DNA of 64,000 nt from Pseudomonas sp. MYb118 (GCF_040947875.1 NZ_JBFRXN010000001.1:992001-1056000); one strand, 5' to 3'; positions 1 to 8,972 are shown, numbered from the stretch's first letter. The notes: a model not told the origin generated them from the letters alone. Made by a program: numbers and translations.

Positions 1-1
1 C

Positions 2-559
2 CCGGCACGCTGGTGCGCGCAACGCATCGCCGTGGTGTTGCAGGAGTTTCCCCAGGAGTTCGGCTTGAGCGTACGCGATGTGGTGAGCATGGGACGCACG
101 CCACACAAGGGCCTGTTCGACGGCGACACGCCGCACGATGCCCGACTGATCGCCCGGGCGCTGGATCAAGTCGGCCTGGCAAGCTGCGCCGAGCATGCCT
201 TCGCGACACTGTCCGGCGGCGAGAAGCAGCGTGTGCTGCTGGCCCGTGCCCTGGTTCAAGAGCCGCAACTGCTGATCCTCGACGAGCCAACCAACCACCT
301 CGACCCACGTTATCAACTGGAGTTGTTGCAGCACTTGCGCGGCCTGGGCCTGAGCATTCTCGCCAGCTTCCATGACCTCAACCTGGCCGCCGCCTTCTGC
401 GACCGGCTGTATGTCGTCGATGGCGGCCGGATCGTTGCCAGCGGCACGCCGGATCAAGTGCTGACGAGCGCTGTCCTGGAGCAGGTGTTTGGCGTCCAGG
501 CGCTGGTCGACCGGCATCCGTTGCACCCTTATCCACGTATTACCTGGATCACCCGATGA
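2..559 (+). CDS. ABC transporter ATP-binding protein, FecE/BtuD type (5' end cut off)
   Basis: This is the C-terminal part of an importer ATPase; the reading frame is open to the left window edge, so the start and Walker A lie outside. Visible are the ABC signature LSGGEKQR (about nt 209-232), Walker B with D-loop (LLILDEPTNHLD) and the switch-His region (ASFHDLNLA). The length after the signature fits the family that energises siderophore, haem or cobalamin uptake. Its stop overlaps the next start (ATGA), so it is co-translated with the binding protein and permease that follow. The substrate cannot be told from this fragment. Confidence 0.93.
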   Translation, partial: PARWCAQRIAVVLQEFPQEFGLSVRDVVSMGRTPHKGLFDGDTPHDARLIARALDQVGLASCAEHAFATLSGGEKQRVLLARALVQEPQLLILDEPTNHLDPRYQLELLQHLRGLGLSILASFHDLNLAAAFCDRLYVVDGGRIVASGTPDQVLTSAVLEQVFGVQALVDRHPLHPYPRITWITR

Positions 560-1527
560 TGAATGTCCGTTACCTGATCGGCCTGCTGCTGGTGGCGTTC
601 GCGCTGCCTGGCCTGGCCAGTGAATACCCTTTGACGATCCGCAGTTGTGATCGCGACGTCACCTTCGCCAAGGCGCCGCAGCGGGTGGTGGTGCACGACG
701 TCAACATGAGTGCGATGCTCCTGCACCTTGGCCTGCGTGAGCGGATTGTCGGCTACACAGGTTTCACTAAAAGCAAACACCGCGATCCGTGGGTCGATAC
801 GGCGCTGCAAGGTGTGCCGCAACTGGCCAATCGTTACCCGTCCATCGAAACCCTGCTGAGCGCCGACACCGAACTATTCTTCGCCGGCTGGAATTACGGC
901 ATGCACGTGGGCGGCCCGGTGACGCCGAGTACCCTCGCGCCGTTCGGCATTGCGGTGTACGAGCTGAGCGAATCCTGTTCCTGGATCATGCAGCAGAAGC
1001 GCGCCAGCCTCGACGACCTGTTTCGCGACCTGAGCAATCTGGGGCGGATTTTCTCGGTCGAAGCCTCCGCGCAAAAGCAGGTCGAACAGATGCGCAGCCG
1101 CATCGACTCGGTACGCCAGACCGTGGCGCAAGCGCAGCACACGCCAACAGTGTTTTTGTACGACAGCGGCGAAGATCGCCCGACCACTTCCGGACGCCTG
1201 GGCATGCCCCAGGCGCTGATCGAAAGCGCCGGTGGCCGCAACGTGATGGACGATGTGTCCGCCAGCTGGACGCAAGTGAACTGGGAAAGTGTGGTCGAGC
1301 GTGACCCCGAGGTCATCGTCATTGTCGATTACGGTCCGCGTAGCTGGCAGCAGAAACGTGATTTCCTGCTCAACCAGCCGGCGCTGAAGGATGTGCGCGC
1401 CATTCGCGAGCAGCGCTTCATCGTGCTGACTTATCTGGAAGTCACGCCCGCGGTTGAAAACGCCCTGGCCATCGAGAAGATCGCGGCGGGCCTGTACCCC
1501 GAATTGTTCGAGCGGCGTGCGCCGTGA
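556..1527 (+). CDS. Periplasmic substrate-binding protein of iron-chelate/cobalamin ABC importer
   Basis: The 323-aa product starts with a Sec signal peptide (hydrophobic residues 5-20, likely cleavage after LAS) and continues as a two-lobed TroA/FecB-fold binding protein. The segment around residues 35-60 (APQRVVVHD) is typical of FepB/FecB/BtuF proteins. It would capture a metal chelate or corrinoid in the periplasm and hand it to the permease. The start overlaps the ATPase stop and the end overlaps the permease start (GTGA), so the three genes form one transcript in the order ATPase, binding protein, permease. The ligand is unknown; the TonB receptor that would show it is probably upstream of the window. 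Confidence 0.88.
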   Translation: MMNVRYLIGLLLVAFALPGLASEYPLTIRSCDRDVTFAKAPQRVVVHDVNMSAMLLHLGLRERIVGYTGFTKSKHRDPWVDTALQGVPQLANRYPSIETLLSADTELFFAGWNYGMHVGGPVTPSTLAPFGIAVYELSESCSWIMQQKRASLDDLFRDLSNLGRIFSVEASAQKQVEQMRSRIDSVRQTVAQAQHTPTVFLYDSGEDRPTTSGRLGMPQALIESAGGRNVMDDVSASWTQVNWESVVERDPEVIVIVDYGPRSWQQKRDFLLNQPALKDVRAIREQRFIVLTYLEVTPAVENALAIEKIAAGLYPELFERRAP

Positions 1528-2543
1528 TCAGGGTGCGTGGCCCAGGCGGCTACCGCTGGCTGATCGTGGGCTTGAGCGCAGCTCTGCTGTTGTCGTGCGT
1601 CATGGCCCTGGCGTTCGGGCCGGCAGGGGTGCCGTTGGGCAAGGTGGCGGGTATCGTCGCTGAGCGTCTGGGCCTGGAGGTGCCGGTGTCATGGACGCAG
1701 AACCAGGCGCACATCGTCTGGCTGATTCGCGCGCCACGGGTGCTGTTGGGCGCCTTGGTCGGCGCCGGCCTGGCGCTGGTGGGCACGGCGTTGCAAGCGG
1801 TCACCCGAAATCCCCTGGCCGATCCGCATCTGCTGGGCATCAGCTCCGGTGCGGCGCTCGGGGCCGTGCTGGTGATCCTTTATCTGGGCGAGTTTCTTGG
1901 CGTGTTCAGTCTGCCGCTGGCGGCGTTTCTCGGTGCGGCGGGCAGCATGCTGCTGGTGATCACCGTGGCTCGCCGCGGTGGACGCCTGGACAGCGACCGG
2001 TTGCTGCTGGCCGGGGTGGCGGTGTCATTCGTGCTGATGGCGATGGTCAACCTGCTGCTGTACACCGGCGATCAGCACGCGGCAGCTTCGGTGGTGTTCT
2101 GGATGCTCGGCGGCCTGGGCTCTGCGCGTTGGAACGTCATCTGGGTGCCAGCGATCTGTGTGCTGCTGGGGCTGGTCGCCTTGCGCGTGATGGCGCGCGG
2201 GCTGAATGCGCTGATGAGTGGCGAACAGACCGCTGTCAGCCTCGGCTTCAGTGGACGGCGCCTGAGGGTGCAGGTGTTCATCTGCACGTCATTGCTGACC
2301 GGCGTGCTGGTGTCGCTGTCGGGTGCCATCGGCTTTGTCGGCCTGATGGTGCCGCACATGGCACGGGCGTTGGTCGGTGCAGAGAACGGTCGGTTGATCC
2401 CGGTGAGCGCGTTGCTCGGCGCGATATTCCTGGTGTGGGTTGACGTCGCGGCGCGCACGCTGATCGCCCCCGAGGATTTGCCCATTGGCATTGCCACGGC
2501 GGCGCTTGGCGGGGTGTTCTTCATCCTGTTGTTGAGGCGGTGA
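1524..2543 (+). CDS. FecCD-family ABC transporter permease
   Basis: This 339-aa inner-membrane permease is strongly hydrophobic throughout, compatible with 9-10 transmembrane helices. It has the FecCD family signatures NPLADPHLLGISSGAA (about residues 94-109) and, late in the protein, the GFVGLMVPHMAR stretch that contacts the ATPase. The start is GTG within the binding-protein stop codon, which indicates translational coupling. It completes the importer begun at the left edge. It converges tail to tail with the AraC-type gene 10 bases downstream. Confidence 0.93.
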   Translation: MIRVRGPGGYRWLIVGLSAALLLSCVMALAFGPAGVPLGKVAGIVAERLGLEVPVSWTQNQAHIVWLIRAPRVLLGALVGAGLALVGTALQAVTRNPLADPHLLGISSGAALGAVLVILYLGEFLGVFSLPLAAFLGAAGSMLLVITVARRGGRLDSDRLLLAGVAVSFVLMAMVNLLLYTGDQHAAASVVFWMLGGLGSARWNVIWVPAICVLLGLVALRVMARGLNALMSGEQTAVSLGFSGRRLRVQVFICTSLLTGVLVSLSGAIGFVGLMVPHMARALVGAENGRLIPVSALLGAIFLVWVDVAARTLIAPEDLPIGIATAALGGVFFILLLRR

Positions 2544-2553
2544 GGGCGCGCGA

Positions 2554-3636
2554 TCAGCGGCCCATCCGCACACTGGCAAACGTCGACTCATTGCGCGCAT
2601 GGTCGAGCGCGGTCACCGGGGTGGGCGCCGGCAGGGTGGTCACCCGTTTGCGCCCCATCGGTGAGCCCGCACGCTCGTCGCTGGGCGGCACGCCGAAGTG
2701 CTCGCGGTAGCATTTGGAAAAGTGCGGCGTGGAGACAAAACCGCAGACCGTCGCCAGTTCGATCATCGGCATCGACGTCTGCTTGAGCAGTTGCCGTGCC
2801 CGAATCAGGCGCAAGCGCAGGTAGTAACGAGACGGTGTGCATTGCAGGTATTTCTGGAACAGACGCTCCAGTTGCCGGCGTGACAGGTCGACGTATTCGG
2901 CGAGGTGGTCGAGGTCGATGGGTTCTTCGAGGTTGGCCTCCATCAGCGCGACGATTTCCTGCAACTTGGGCTGATGGGTGCCCAGTACGTGCTTGAGCGG
3001 TACGCGCTGGTGGTCCTGTTCGTTGCGGATGCGCTCGTAGACGAACATCTCCGAGATGGCCGCCGACAACTCACGGCCATGATCGCGACCGATCAGGTGC
3101 AGCATCATGTCCATGGGCGCGGTGCCGCCGGAGCTGGTGAAGCGGTTGCGGTCGAGGGTGAACAGCCTGGCGCTCACGCCGACGCGGGGGAAGGCTTCCT
3201 GCATGGCCGCCAGGCATTCCCAGTGCACGCTGCATTCGTAGCCATCGAGCAGGCCGGCCTGGGCCAGCGCCCAACTGCCGGTGCAAATGCCCCCCAGCCT
3301 GCGCGACTGACGGGCCAGGGTCTTGAGCCAGGTGGTGTGCTCGCGGGTGATCGCGCCCTGGATACCCACACCGCCGCAGACGATGAGGGTGTCGGCCAGC
3401 CCTGAATCGCTGCGGCACGCTTCGTCCCACGAGGCATCGGGGGTGATCGGCACGCCGTCGCTGGCCCACACCTGTTTGCCGCCGGGGCTGAAGGTGTGCC
3501 AGCGGTAGAGTTGTTTTCCAGTCAGCTGATTGGCCATGCGCAGGGGTTCGATGGCGCAGGACAGGGAAATCAGGGTGAACCGATCCAGCAGCAGGAAACC
3601 GACCGACTGGGTCGGTTTGCCGTCGAGTGAGGACAT
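2554..3636 (-). CDS. GlxA-family AraC transcriptional regulator
   Basis: The 360-aa protein has an N-terminal DJ-1/PfpI-like sensor domain (about residues 12-180, elbow Cys in GGICTGSWAL) and a C-terminal AraC double helix-turn-helix (about residues 235-330). I chose the ATG at 3636 because AGGA lies 8 nt upstream; an ATG at 3645 overlapping the permease stop has a poor ribosome site. Relatives in Pseudomonas (ArgR, CdhR, GbdR) switch on amino-acid, carnitine or betaine catabolism, so this one may control the amino-acid permease just upstream on the same strand. The inducer is unknown. Confidence 0.85.
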   Translation of the reverse strand: MSSLDGKPTQSVGFLLLDRFTLISLSCAIEPLRMANQLTGKQLYRWHTFSPGGKQVWASDGVPITPDASWDEACRSDSGLADTLIVCGGVGIQGAITREHTTWLKTLARQSRRLGGICTGSWALAQAGLLDGYECSVHWECLAAMQEAFPRVGVSARLFTLDRNRFTSSGGTAPMDMMLHLIGRDHGRELSAAISEMFVYERIRNEQDHQRVPLKHVLGTHQPKLQEIVALMEANLEEPIDLDHLAEYVDLSRRQLERLFQKYLQCTPSRYYLRLRLIRARQLLKQTSMPMIELATVCGFVSTPHFSKCYREHFGVPPSDERAGSPMGRKRVTTLPAPTPVTALDHARNESTFASVRMGR

Positions 3637-3641
3637 GGGCG

Positions 3642-5033
3642 TCATCCTGCAGACGTCGCCCGGGCAGGCTGCGCCGATTGCCGCGAGGTGATCAGGCCGA
3701 TGAACGAGATCGCCAGCGCCAGGCCAATGGTGGTGGTTACTTCGGTGCGGTGTTGCGGGGAAACCATCATCACCGCCAGCGCCGTGCAGATGAACAGGAT
3801 CACCAGCCAGGTCAGCCAGGGGAACAGCCACATGCGAAAGGTCAGCTCGACGTTCTGCCGGCGCAGCATCCGTCGCATGCGCAACTGCGAAACGGCGATG
3901 GCCAGGTACACCAGCAAGGCAATCGCGCCGGAACTGGCCAGCAGGAATTCGAACAGGCCGGCGGGCATGAAGTAACTCCACACGGTGATCGCCGCACCTA
4001 GCACGGTGCTGGCGATGACGGCGGCGCGCGGTACGCCTTCGCTGGAAGTGGCCTTCAGCACCGCCGGCGCATCGCCGCGCCGACCCAGCGAATAAAGCAT
4101 GCGCGAGGCGATGTAGATCGAGGAGTTCATGCAACTGGCTACGGCGATCAGCACCACCACGTCAACCATGAACTTGGCGTGGGGGATGTTCATGATTTCC
4201 AGGGCGCGCTGGTAGGAACCCACGGAGGCCAGCAGCGGGTCGTTCCACGGTACCACGGAGATGACCACGAAGATCGACAGCAGGTAGAACACGCCGATGC
4301 GCCACATCACCGAACGGGTGGCCTTGGCGATGTTGCGTGCCGGATCACTGGATTCGGCGGCGGCGATGGTCACCGCTTCCGTGCCGATGAAACTGAACAT
4401 GATGGTGATGAAGGCGCCCACCACTGCTGACAAGCCGTTGGGAGCAAAACCGCCGTGTGCCGCCATCAGGCCGCTCAGGCCACTGACTTCGCGATCGGGC
4501 ACCCAGCCCATCAACACGGCAAAACCGACACCGATGAAACCGATGATCGCCACGACCTTGGCCATGGCGAACCAGAATTCGAATTCACCGTATTTGGAGA
4601 CGCTGAAGAGGTTGGTGATCACCAGCGCAATGATCGAGCCCAGGGCGAACAACCAGGCGTCGACCTGGGGAAACCACTGGTTCAACACATGCCCGGCGGC
4701 GAGGGCTTCGATGGGGATGACCAGCACCCAGAACCACCAGTAGAGCCAGCCGATGGTGAAGCCGGCCCAGCGGCCGATGGCCTGGTCGGCGTAGGTGGAG
4801 AACGAACCGGTGTCGGGGTTGGCCACGGCCATCTCGCCGAGCATGCGCATCACCAGCACGACCAACAGGCCCGAGAACAGATAGGCCAGCAACACCGCCG
4901 GGCCCGCTGCCGCAATGGCATGTCCCGAGCCTACGAATAAACCGGCGCCGATGATCCCGGCGATAGACAACATGGTGACGTGACGAGGCTTGAAGCCCTG
5001 CGCCAATTGGCCACTCGAGTTCGGGCTAATCAT
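3642..5033 (-). CDS. gabP: GABA permease-like APC amino-acid transporter
   Basis: This 463-aa inner-membrane protein has about 12 transmembrane segments. It closely follows the GabP pattern from the N terminus (RHVTMLSIAGIIGAGLFVGS) through GSFSTYADQAIGRWAG and GWLYWWFWVLVIPIEA to the late SSGAIALLVYLAIAVSQLRM region, and the length matches E. coli GabP (466 aa). It should import 4-aminobutyrate or a related omega-amino acid with protons. The ATG at 5033 was chosen because the GabP-like sequence begins there and AGAGAAG lies upstream; the frame stays open further upstream but without homology. No gabT/gabD is adjacent. It is immediately followed by the GlxA-type regulator. Confidence 0.85.
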   Translation of the reverse strand: MISPNSSGQLAQGFKPRHVTMLSIAGIIGAGLFVGSGHAIAAAGPAVLLAYLFSGLLVVLVMRMLGEMAVANPDTGSFSTYADQAIGRWAGFTIGWLYWWFWVLVIPIEALAAGHVLNQWFPQVDAWLFALGSIIALVITNLFSVSKYGEFEFWFAMAKVVAIIGFIGVGFAVLMGWVPDREVSGLSGLMAAHGGFAPNGLSAVVGAFITIMFSFIGTEAVTIAAAESSDPARNIAKATRSVMWRIGVFYLLSIFVVISVVPWNDPLLASVGSYQRALEIMNIPHAKFMVDVVVLIAVASCMNSSIYIASRMLYSLGRRGDAPAVLKATSSEGVPRAAVIASTVLGAAITVWSYFMPAGLFEFLLASSGAIALLVYLAIAVSQLRMRRMLRRQNVELTFRMWLFPWLTWLVILFICTALAVMMVSPQHRTEVTTTIGLALAISFIGLITSRQSAQPARATSAG

Positions 5034-5263
5034 TTTATTTTTCTTCTCTGGTGAACGACGTTTAAGCGGGCTGACGGGGGGCAGGCGGCTGCCCTGGGCG
5101 AAACGGCGCTCTCCAGACGCGGTGGTTACTGACAAACCCATCATCGCGGTGTGGTGTTCGGTGCAAAACAGCGCCACCTTACGCGGATTGTCCGACAATC
5201 CAGTGGCCTGAGCGCGGCACCCCGGTGCCTGATATCGACACCGGCACCGGCCCCACCGTCCCC

Positions 5264-5364
5264 TGTAGGAGCGAGCTTGCTCGCGATGAAGGCCCAGGCA
5301 CCGCGGTGTGTCAGGCTTCCCACGTCATCGTTAACGACCCATCGCGAGCAAGCTCGCTCCTACA
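5264..5364. repeat. REPIN (paired inverted REP), subtype A
   Basis: A 24-nt REP with core TAGGAGCGAGCTTGCTCG (5264-5287) is matched by its reverse complement at 5341-5364, enclosing a spacer that is similar in every copy in this window. It is followed after 16 nt by a subtype B element. The rest of the 5034-5639 gap shows no gene, only the short leader of the cupin gene. Such elements are non-autonomous and are mobilised by RAYT transposases encoded elsewhere. Confidence 0.93.
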
Positions 5365-5380
5365 GGTTTGGTGGTGTCCT

Positions 5381-5480
5381 TGTGGGAGCGAGCCTGCTCG
5401 CGATGGAGGCCCAAGCACCGCGGGGTGTCAGGCAACCGGCGTCATCGTTGACGACCATCGCGAGCAGGCTCGCTCCCACA
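5381..5480. repeat. REPIN, subtype B
   Basis: A REP variant with core GGGAGCGAGCCTGCTCG (5381-5404) is paired with its reverse complement (5457-5480). Both arms carry the same three differences from subtype A, so the arms have co-varied. With 5264-5364 it makes a two-REPIN unit of about 217 bp that recurs at 7741-7956. Confidence 0.93.
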
Positions 5481-5639
5481 GATGCCCGCATTCCCCCTGT
5501 TGGAGGGCATCGCTTTGTGTCAGGCAGATGGGGTATTTATGCGTCGGTGGTATCAGTGCTATACGATTGGCACTGTTTATCTATCAATCCGCGAAGGGTA
5601 GTTTTCCCTCAGATCATCCGAATCGAAAGGACACCCTTC

Positions 5640-6809
5640 ATGAAAAACACCCTGATCGGTCTCGCGGTGTGCGCCGCAGCCCCTTTTGCCGACGCTGCCG
5701 GCTCAGACAACGCCAACGACCCACGCCGCCCCGAACAGCAGATCTCCCGCGCGGGCTCCCAGGCATCGGTAGCCGGGCCTGAGCAATGGTTCACCGGGCG
5801 GGTCCGGGTCGAGCCATTGTTCCCCACCAGTGATGCAATCAATGCCTCCGGTGCCTACGTCAATTTCGAACCGGGTGCGCGTTCGGCCTGGCATACCCAC
5901 CCAGCGGGGCAACGCCTGGTGGTGACATCCGGCGTAGGGTTGATCCAGGAATGGGGCAAACCGGTGCAGGAAATCCACCCCGGTGACGTGATCGTCTGCC
6001 CACCCGGCGTCAAACACTGGCACGGTGCAGCACCGTCAAGCGGCATGACCCATCTGGCAATCACCGGCACGGTGGACGGCAAGAACGCCGAGTGGCTGGA
6101 GAAAGTCAGTGATGAGCAATACAACGCGCGCGGTACGCAAGCGCCTGTTGCCGCACCACCAGCGGTTTCGCAAACCCTGTCGGCCAAACAGCAAAGCATC
6201 CCGCTGATCGCCGCCGCGATGGCCACCAGCAACATGCCGGCCTTGAACACGGCGTTGAACAAAGGCCTGGATGCCGGCCTGAGCGTCAGCGAAGCCAAGG
6301 AAATCCTGGTGCAGCTCTACGCCTACAGCGGTTTCCCGCGCAGCCTCAATGCCCTTGGCGAATTGATGAAAGTGGTCGAGGCCCGCAAGCAGAACGGTGT
6401 CCAGGACGAGCCGGGCCGTGAGCCGAGTCGTGTCATTCCCACCGGCAACGAACTGCTGGCGGCGGGCAAGGCCAATCAGACGCGTATCGCTGGCGCACCG
6501 GTGCAGGGGCCGCTGTTCGATTTCGTCCCGGTGATCAACCAGTACCTGCAGACGCACCTGTTCGGCGACATTTTCGAGCGCGACAACCTGGACTGGCAGA
6601 GCCGCGAGCTGGCGACCGTCGCCGCACTCGCGGTCACCCCTGGCGTGGAATCACAACTGCGTTCGCACATGGCCGCCAGCCTGCGGGTCGGCTTGACCCC
6701 TGCGCAGTTGCGCCAGTTGATCCAGTTGCTGGCCGGGCAGGGCGATGAGGCTGCTGCCAAACGCGCGGGTGAGGCGCTGGACACGGTGCAGGCCAATCAA
6801 CCGTCATAA
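5640..6809 (+). CDS. Exported cupin plus tandem carboxymuconolactone-decarboxylase (CMD) domain protein
   Basis: The 389-aa protein has a signal peptide (MKNTLIGLAVCAAAPFADA), then a cupin barrel (about residues 45-145) with metal-ligand histidines in WHTHPAG and KHWHG. Two CMD/AhpD-like helical domains follow (about 185-265 and 300-385). Neither CMD repeat shows the Cys-x-x-Cys of AhpD, so peroxidase activity is unlikely. Cupin-CMD fusions occur next to quinone- or aromatic-related redox genes, but the reaction is not established. The ATG at 5640 has AAAGGA upstream and precedes a proper signal peptide; the open frame upstream runs through REP repeats and is not coding. It converges with, and overlaps by 13 nt, the LysR gene. 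Confidence 0.85.
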   Translation: MKNTLIGLAVCAAAPFADAAGSDNANDPRRPEQQISRAGSQASVAGPEQWFTGRVRVEPLFPTSDAINASGAYVNFEPGARSAWHTHPAGQRLVVTSGVGLIQEWGKPVQEIHPGDVIVCPPGVKHWHGAAPSSGMTHLAITGTVDGKNAEWLEKVSDEQYNARGTQAPVAAPPAVSQTLSAKQQSIPLIAAAMATSNMPALNTALNKGLDAGLSVSEAKEILVQLYAYSGFPRSLNALGELMKVVEARKQNGVQDEPGREPSRVIPTGNELLAAGKANQTRIAGAPVQGPLFDFVPVINQYLQTHLFGDIFERDNLDWQSRELATVAALAVTPGVESQLRSHMAASLRVGLTPAQLRQLIQLLAGQGDEAAAKRAGEALDTVQANQPS

Positions 6810-7690
6810 CGCAGGGTTTCGCGCAACAGGTTGAAGGCCGGAGAACTCTGGCGCCGGCTCGGATAATAGAGGTGGTAGCCAGAGAACGGTTCGCACCAGT
6901 CCTCGAGCACGCGGATCAACCGGCCCTGTGCCACGTGTTCCTGCACCAGGTCCTCGGGCATGTAGGCCAGGCCCAGGCCCTGCAGCGCTGCTTCCAGGCG
7001 CATGGCGATGTTGTTGAACACCAGTTGGCCTTCGACCCGCACATTCAACTCTTGCCCGTTTTTCTCGAACTCCCAGACGTAGAGCCCGCCGTGGGTCGGC
7101 ATGCGCAGGGTGATGCAGTTGTGGGCCGTCAGGTCGTTGGGGATGACGGGCTGCGGATAGCGGGAGAAATAGTCGGGTGAACCGACCACCGCCATGCGCA
7201 TGTCGGGGCCGATGCGCATGGCAATCATGTCCTTGGCCACCTGCGGACCCAGGCGTACGCCGGCGTCGAAGCCCTGGGCGACGATATCGGTGAAGCCGTA
7301 GTCGACGATGATTTCGATGTTCAGGTCGGGATGCTCGGGCAGCAGTTTCGCGAGCACGGGGTGCAACACTTTGATTGCCGAATGCTCGCCTGCGGTGATG
7401 CGCAACTTGCCGGCCGGTCTGTCGCGGAACTCGCTGAGCAGGGCCAGTTCGGTGTCGATCTCTTCAAAGCGCGGGGCGATCACTTTGAGCAGATGCTCGC
7501 CGGCTTCGGTGGGCGACACGCTGCGGGTGGTGCGCGCGAGCAGGCGCACGCCCAGCCGATCTTCCAGTTGGCGCATGGCCCGGCTCAACGCCGGTTGCGA
7601 CATGCCCAGCCGGGCAGCGGCGCGAGTGAAGCTGCGCTCCTGGGCCACGGCCGAGAAGATCGCCAGTTGGTCGTAGCTTTCGCTGGTCAT
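6797..7690 (-). CDS. LysR-family transcriptional regulator
   Basis: This 297-aa protein has the LysR plan: an N-terminal winged helix-turn-helix (residues about 8-66, with RLGMSQPALSRAMRQLE) and a periplasmic-binding-protein-like effector domain (about 92-295). It converges on the cupin-CMD gene and overlaps its end, so it is not in the usual divergent position for that gene. It is strikingly similar to the LysR at 11177-12064 (shared RTTRSVSPTEAG, QVAKDMIA and GRLIRVLEDWC motifs), so the two are paralogues. The effector is unknown. Confidence 0.93.
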   Translation of the reverse strand: MTSESYDQLAIFSAVAQERSFTRAAARLGMSQPALSRAMRQLEDRLGVRLLARTTRSVSPTEAGEHLLKVIAPRFEEIDTELALLSEFRDRPAGKLRITAGEHSAIKVLHPVLAKLLPEHPDLNIEIIVDYGFTDIVAQGFDAGVRLGPQVAKDMIAMRIGPDMRMAVVGSPDYFSRYPQPVIPNDLTAHNCITLRMPTHGGLYVWEFEKNGQELNVRVEGQLVFNNIAMRLEAALQGLGLAYMPEDLVQEHVAQGRLIRVLEDWCEPFSGYHLYYPSRRQSSPAFNLLRETLRYDG

Positions 7691-7740
7691 TCATGCGCAC
7701 CCGTTATGAACCAAGCGTGATTATGCCAGCTACCGATCCC

Positions 7741-7840
7741 TGTAGGAGCGAGCTTGCTCGCGATGGTGGCTCAGGCACCGCTGTGTATCAGGCATCCCAC
7801 GTCATCGTTAACGACCATCGCGAGCATGCTCGCTCCTACA
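7741..7840. repeat. REPIN, subtype A
   Basis: REP arm 7741-7764 is paired with an inverted arm at 7817-7840; the right arm has GCATGCTCG in place of GCAAGCTCG. It is followed, as at 5264, by the same short spacer and a subtype B element. The remainder of the 7691-8198 gap contains no gene. Confidence 0.92.
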
Positions 7841-7856
7841 GGTTTAGTGGTGTCCT

Positions 7857-7956
7857 TGTGGGAGCGAGCCTGCTCGCGATGGTGGCCCAGGCACCGCTGT
7901 GTGTCAGGCAGTCTGCGTCATCGTTAACGACCATCGCGAGCAGGCTCGCTCCCACA
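7857..7956. repeat. REPIN, subtype B
   Basis: REP arm with GGGAGCGAGCCTGCTCG at 7857-7880 is paired with the inverted arm at 7933-7956. It forms the second half of a two-REPIN unit that duplicates 5264-5480. Confidence 0.92.
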
Positions 7957-7989
7957 GAAGGTCGAGATCAAAGGCGATACGCGATCCCT

Positions 7990-8087
7990 TGTAGGAGCGA
8001 GCTTGCTCGCGATAGGCGCAGGCACCGCGGGCATTCAGGCATCCCGCGTCATCGTTGACGACCATCGCGAGCAAGCTCGCTCCTACA
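7990..8087. repeat. REPIN, subtype A (third in this cluster)
   Basis: REP arm 7990-8013 is paired with the inverted arm 8064-8087; the core matches the subtype A copies, with a slightly shorter interior. It lies 111 nt upstream of the parA-like start. The AT-richer stretch 8095-8170 after it probably contains the promoter of that gene. Confidence 0.92.
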
Positions 8088-8198
8088 GGGGGGGAATGAA
8101 TATCTGTCTTAAAAATGCAATAAAAATGTCGCGTAGAAATATTACTGAAATGTTTCATTCCTATGATCGTAGGAGTTTTCTTTCAGGGAAGTAATCTC

Positions 8199-8972
8199 AT
8201 GCGTCGTGTGGTGTTCAATCAAAAGGGTGGGGTGGGCAAGTCGAGTATTGCCTGCAATCTGGCGGCAGTCAGTGCGGCCGAGGGTTACAGGACGCTGCTG
8301 GTGGACCTCGATCCGCAGGCCAATTCCACCCATTACCTCACCGGCTTGACCGGCGACGACATCCCGATGGGCATTGCCGACTTCTTCAAGCAGACCCTGT
8401 CCAGCGGCCCCGCGAGCAAGAAAAATCACGTGGCGATCACCGACACCCGCTACGACAACCTGCACCTGGTCACCGCCAGCCGCGAACTGGCCGACCTGCA
8501 ATCCAAGCTCGAGTCCAAGTTCAAGATCAACAAACTGCGCCGCTTGCTGGTGGCGTTGTCCGAGGATTACGAGCGCATCTACATCGACACGCCGCCGTCG
8601 CTGAACTTCTACACCTACAGCGCCTTGATCGCCGCCAACCGCGTGCTGATCCCGTTCGATTGCGACAAGTTTTCCCGCCAGGCGCTGTACAGCGTCATCG
8701 CCCAGGTGGCCGAGCTGCGCGCCGATCACAATGAAGAGCTGATCGTGGAAGGGGTGGTGGTCAACCAGTTCGAGCCGCGCGCCAGCCTGCACCGCACGCT
8801 GATCAACGAGCTGGTGGCCGAAGGCTTGCCGGTGTTGCCGGATTACCTGAGCAGCACGGTGAAGATGCGCGAGTCCCATGAAGCCTCGGTGCCAATGATC
8901 CACCTGGCGCCACGGCACAAGCTGTCGCGGGAATTCGTCAGCCTGTTTTCGGCGCTGGAACGGGCGAGCTAA
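8199..8972 (+). CDS. Orphan ParA/MinD-family ATPase
   Basis: The 257-aa protein starts with the deviant Walker A motif QKGGVGKSS (residues 8-16, signature Lys9 and Lys14), followed by DLDPQAN (Walker A') and IDTPPSLN (Walker B). This is the ParA family that forms ATP-dependent dimers to position DNA or cellular cargo. I place the start at ATG 8199 (AGGGAAG 7 nt upstream), which puts the P-loop at the N terminus as usual. There is no parB, parS-like repeat or replication gene next to it, so it is neither the main chromosomal ParA nor an evident plasmid locus. The cargo is unknown. Confidence 0.9.
   Translation: MRRVVFNQKGGVGKSSIACNLAAVSAAEGYRTLLVDLDPQANSTHYLTGLTGDDIPMGIADFFKQTLSSGPASKKNHVAITDTRYDNLHLVTASRELADLQSKLESKFKINKLRRLLVALSEDYERIYIDTPPSLNFYTYSALIAANRVLIPFDCDKFSRQALYSVIAQVAELRADHNEELIVEGVVVNQFEPRASLHRTLINELVAEGLPVLPDYLSSTVKMRESHEASVPMIHLAPRHKLSREFVSLFSALERAS

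Noticed and set aside
3637..4134. A long N-terminal extension of the GlxA-type regulator
   Set aside because: It is antisense-frame noise inside the same-strand permease gene; the family N terminus begins at 3636.
5151..5639. An N-terminal extension of the cupin-CMD gene
   Set aside because: It is encoded by REP repeats and precedes a good signal peptide with its own ribosome site.
7741..8087. Regularly spaced palindromic repeats that look like a short CRISPR array
   Set aside because: The repeats alternate in orientation, form REP hairpin pairs, and their spacers are similar to each other; no cas genes are present.
8199..8972. A plasmid or integrated-element partition locus
   Set aside because: There is no ParB, iteron, replication or integrase gene around it.
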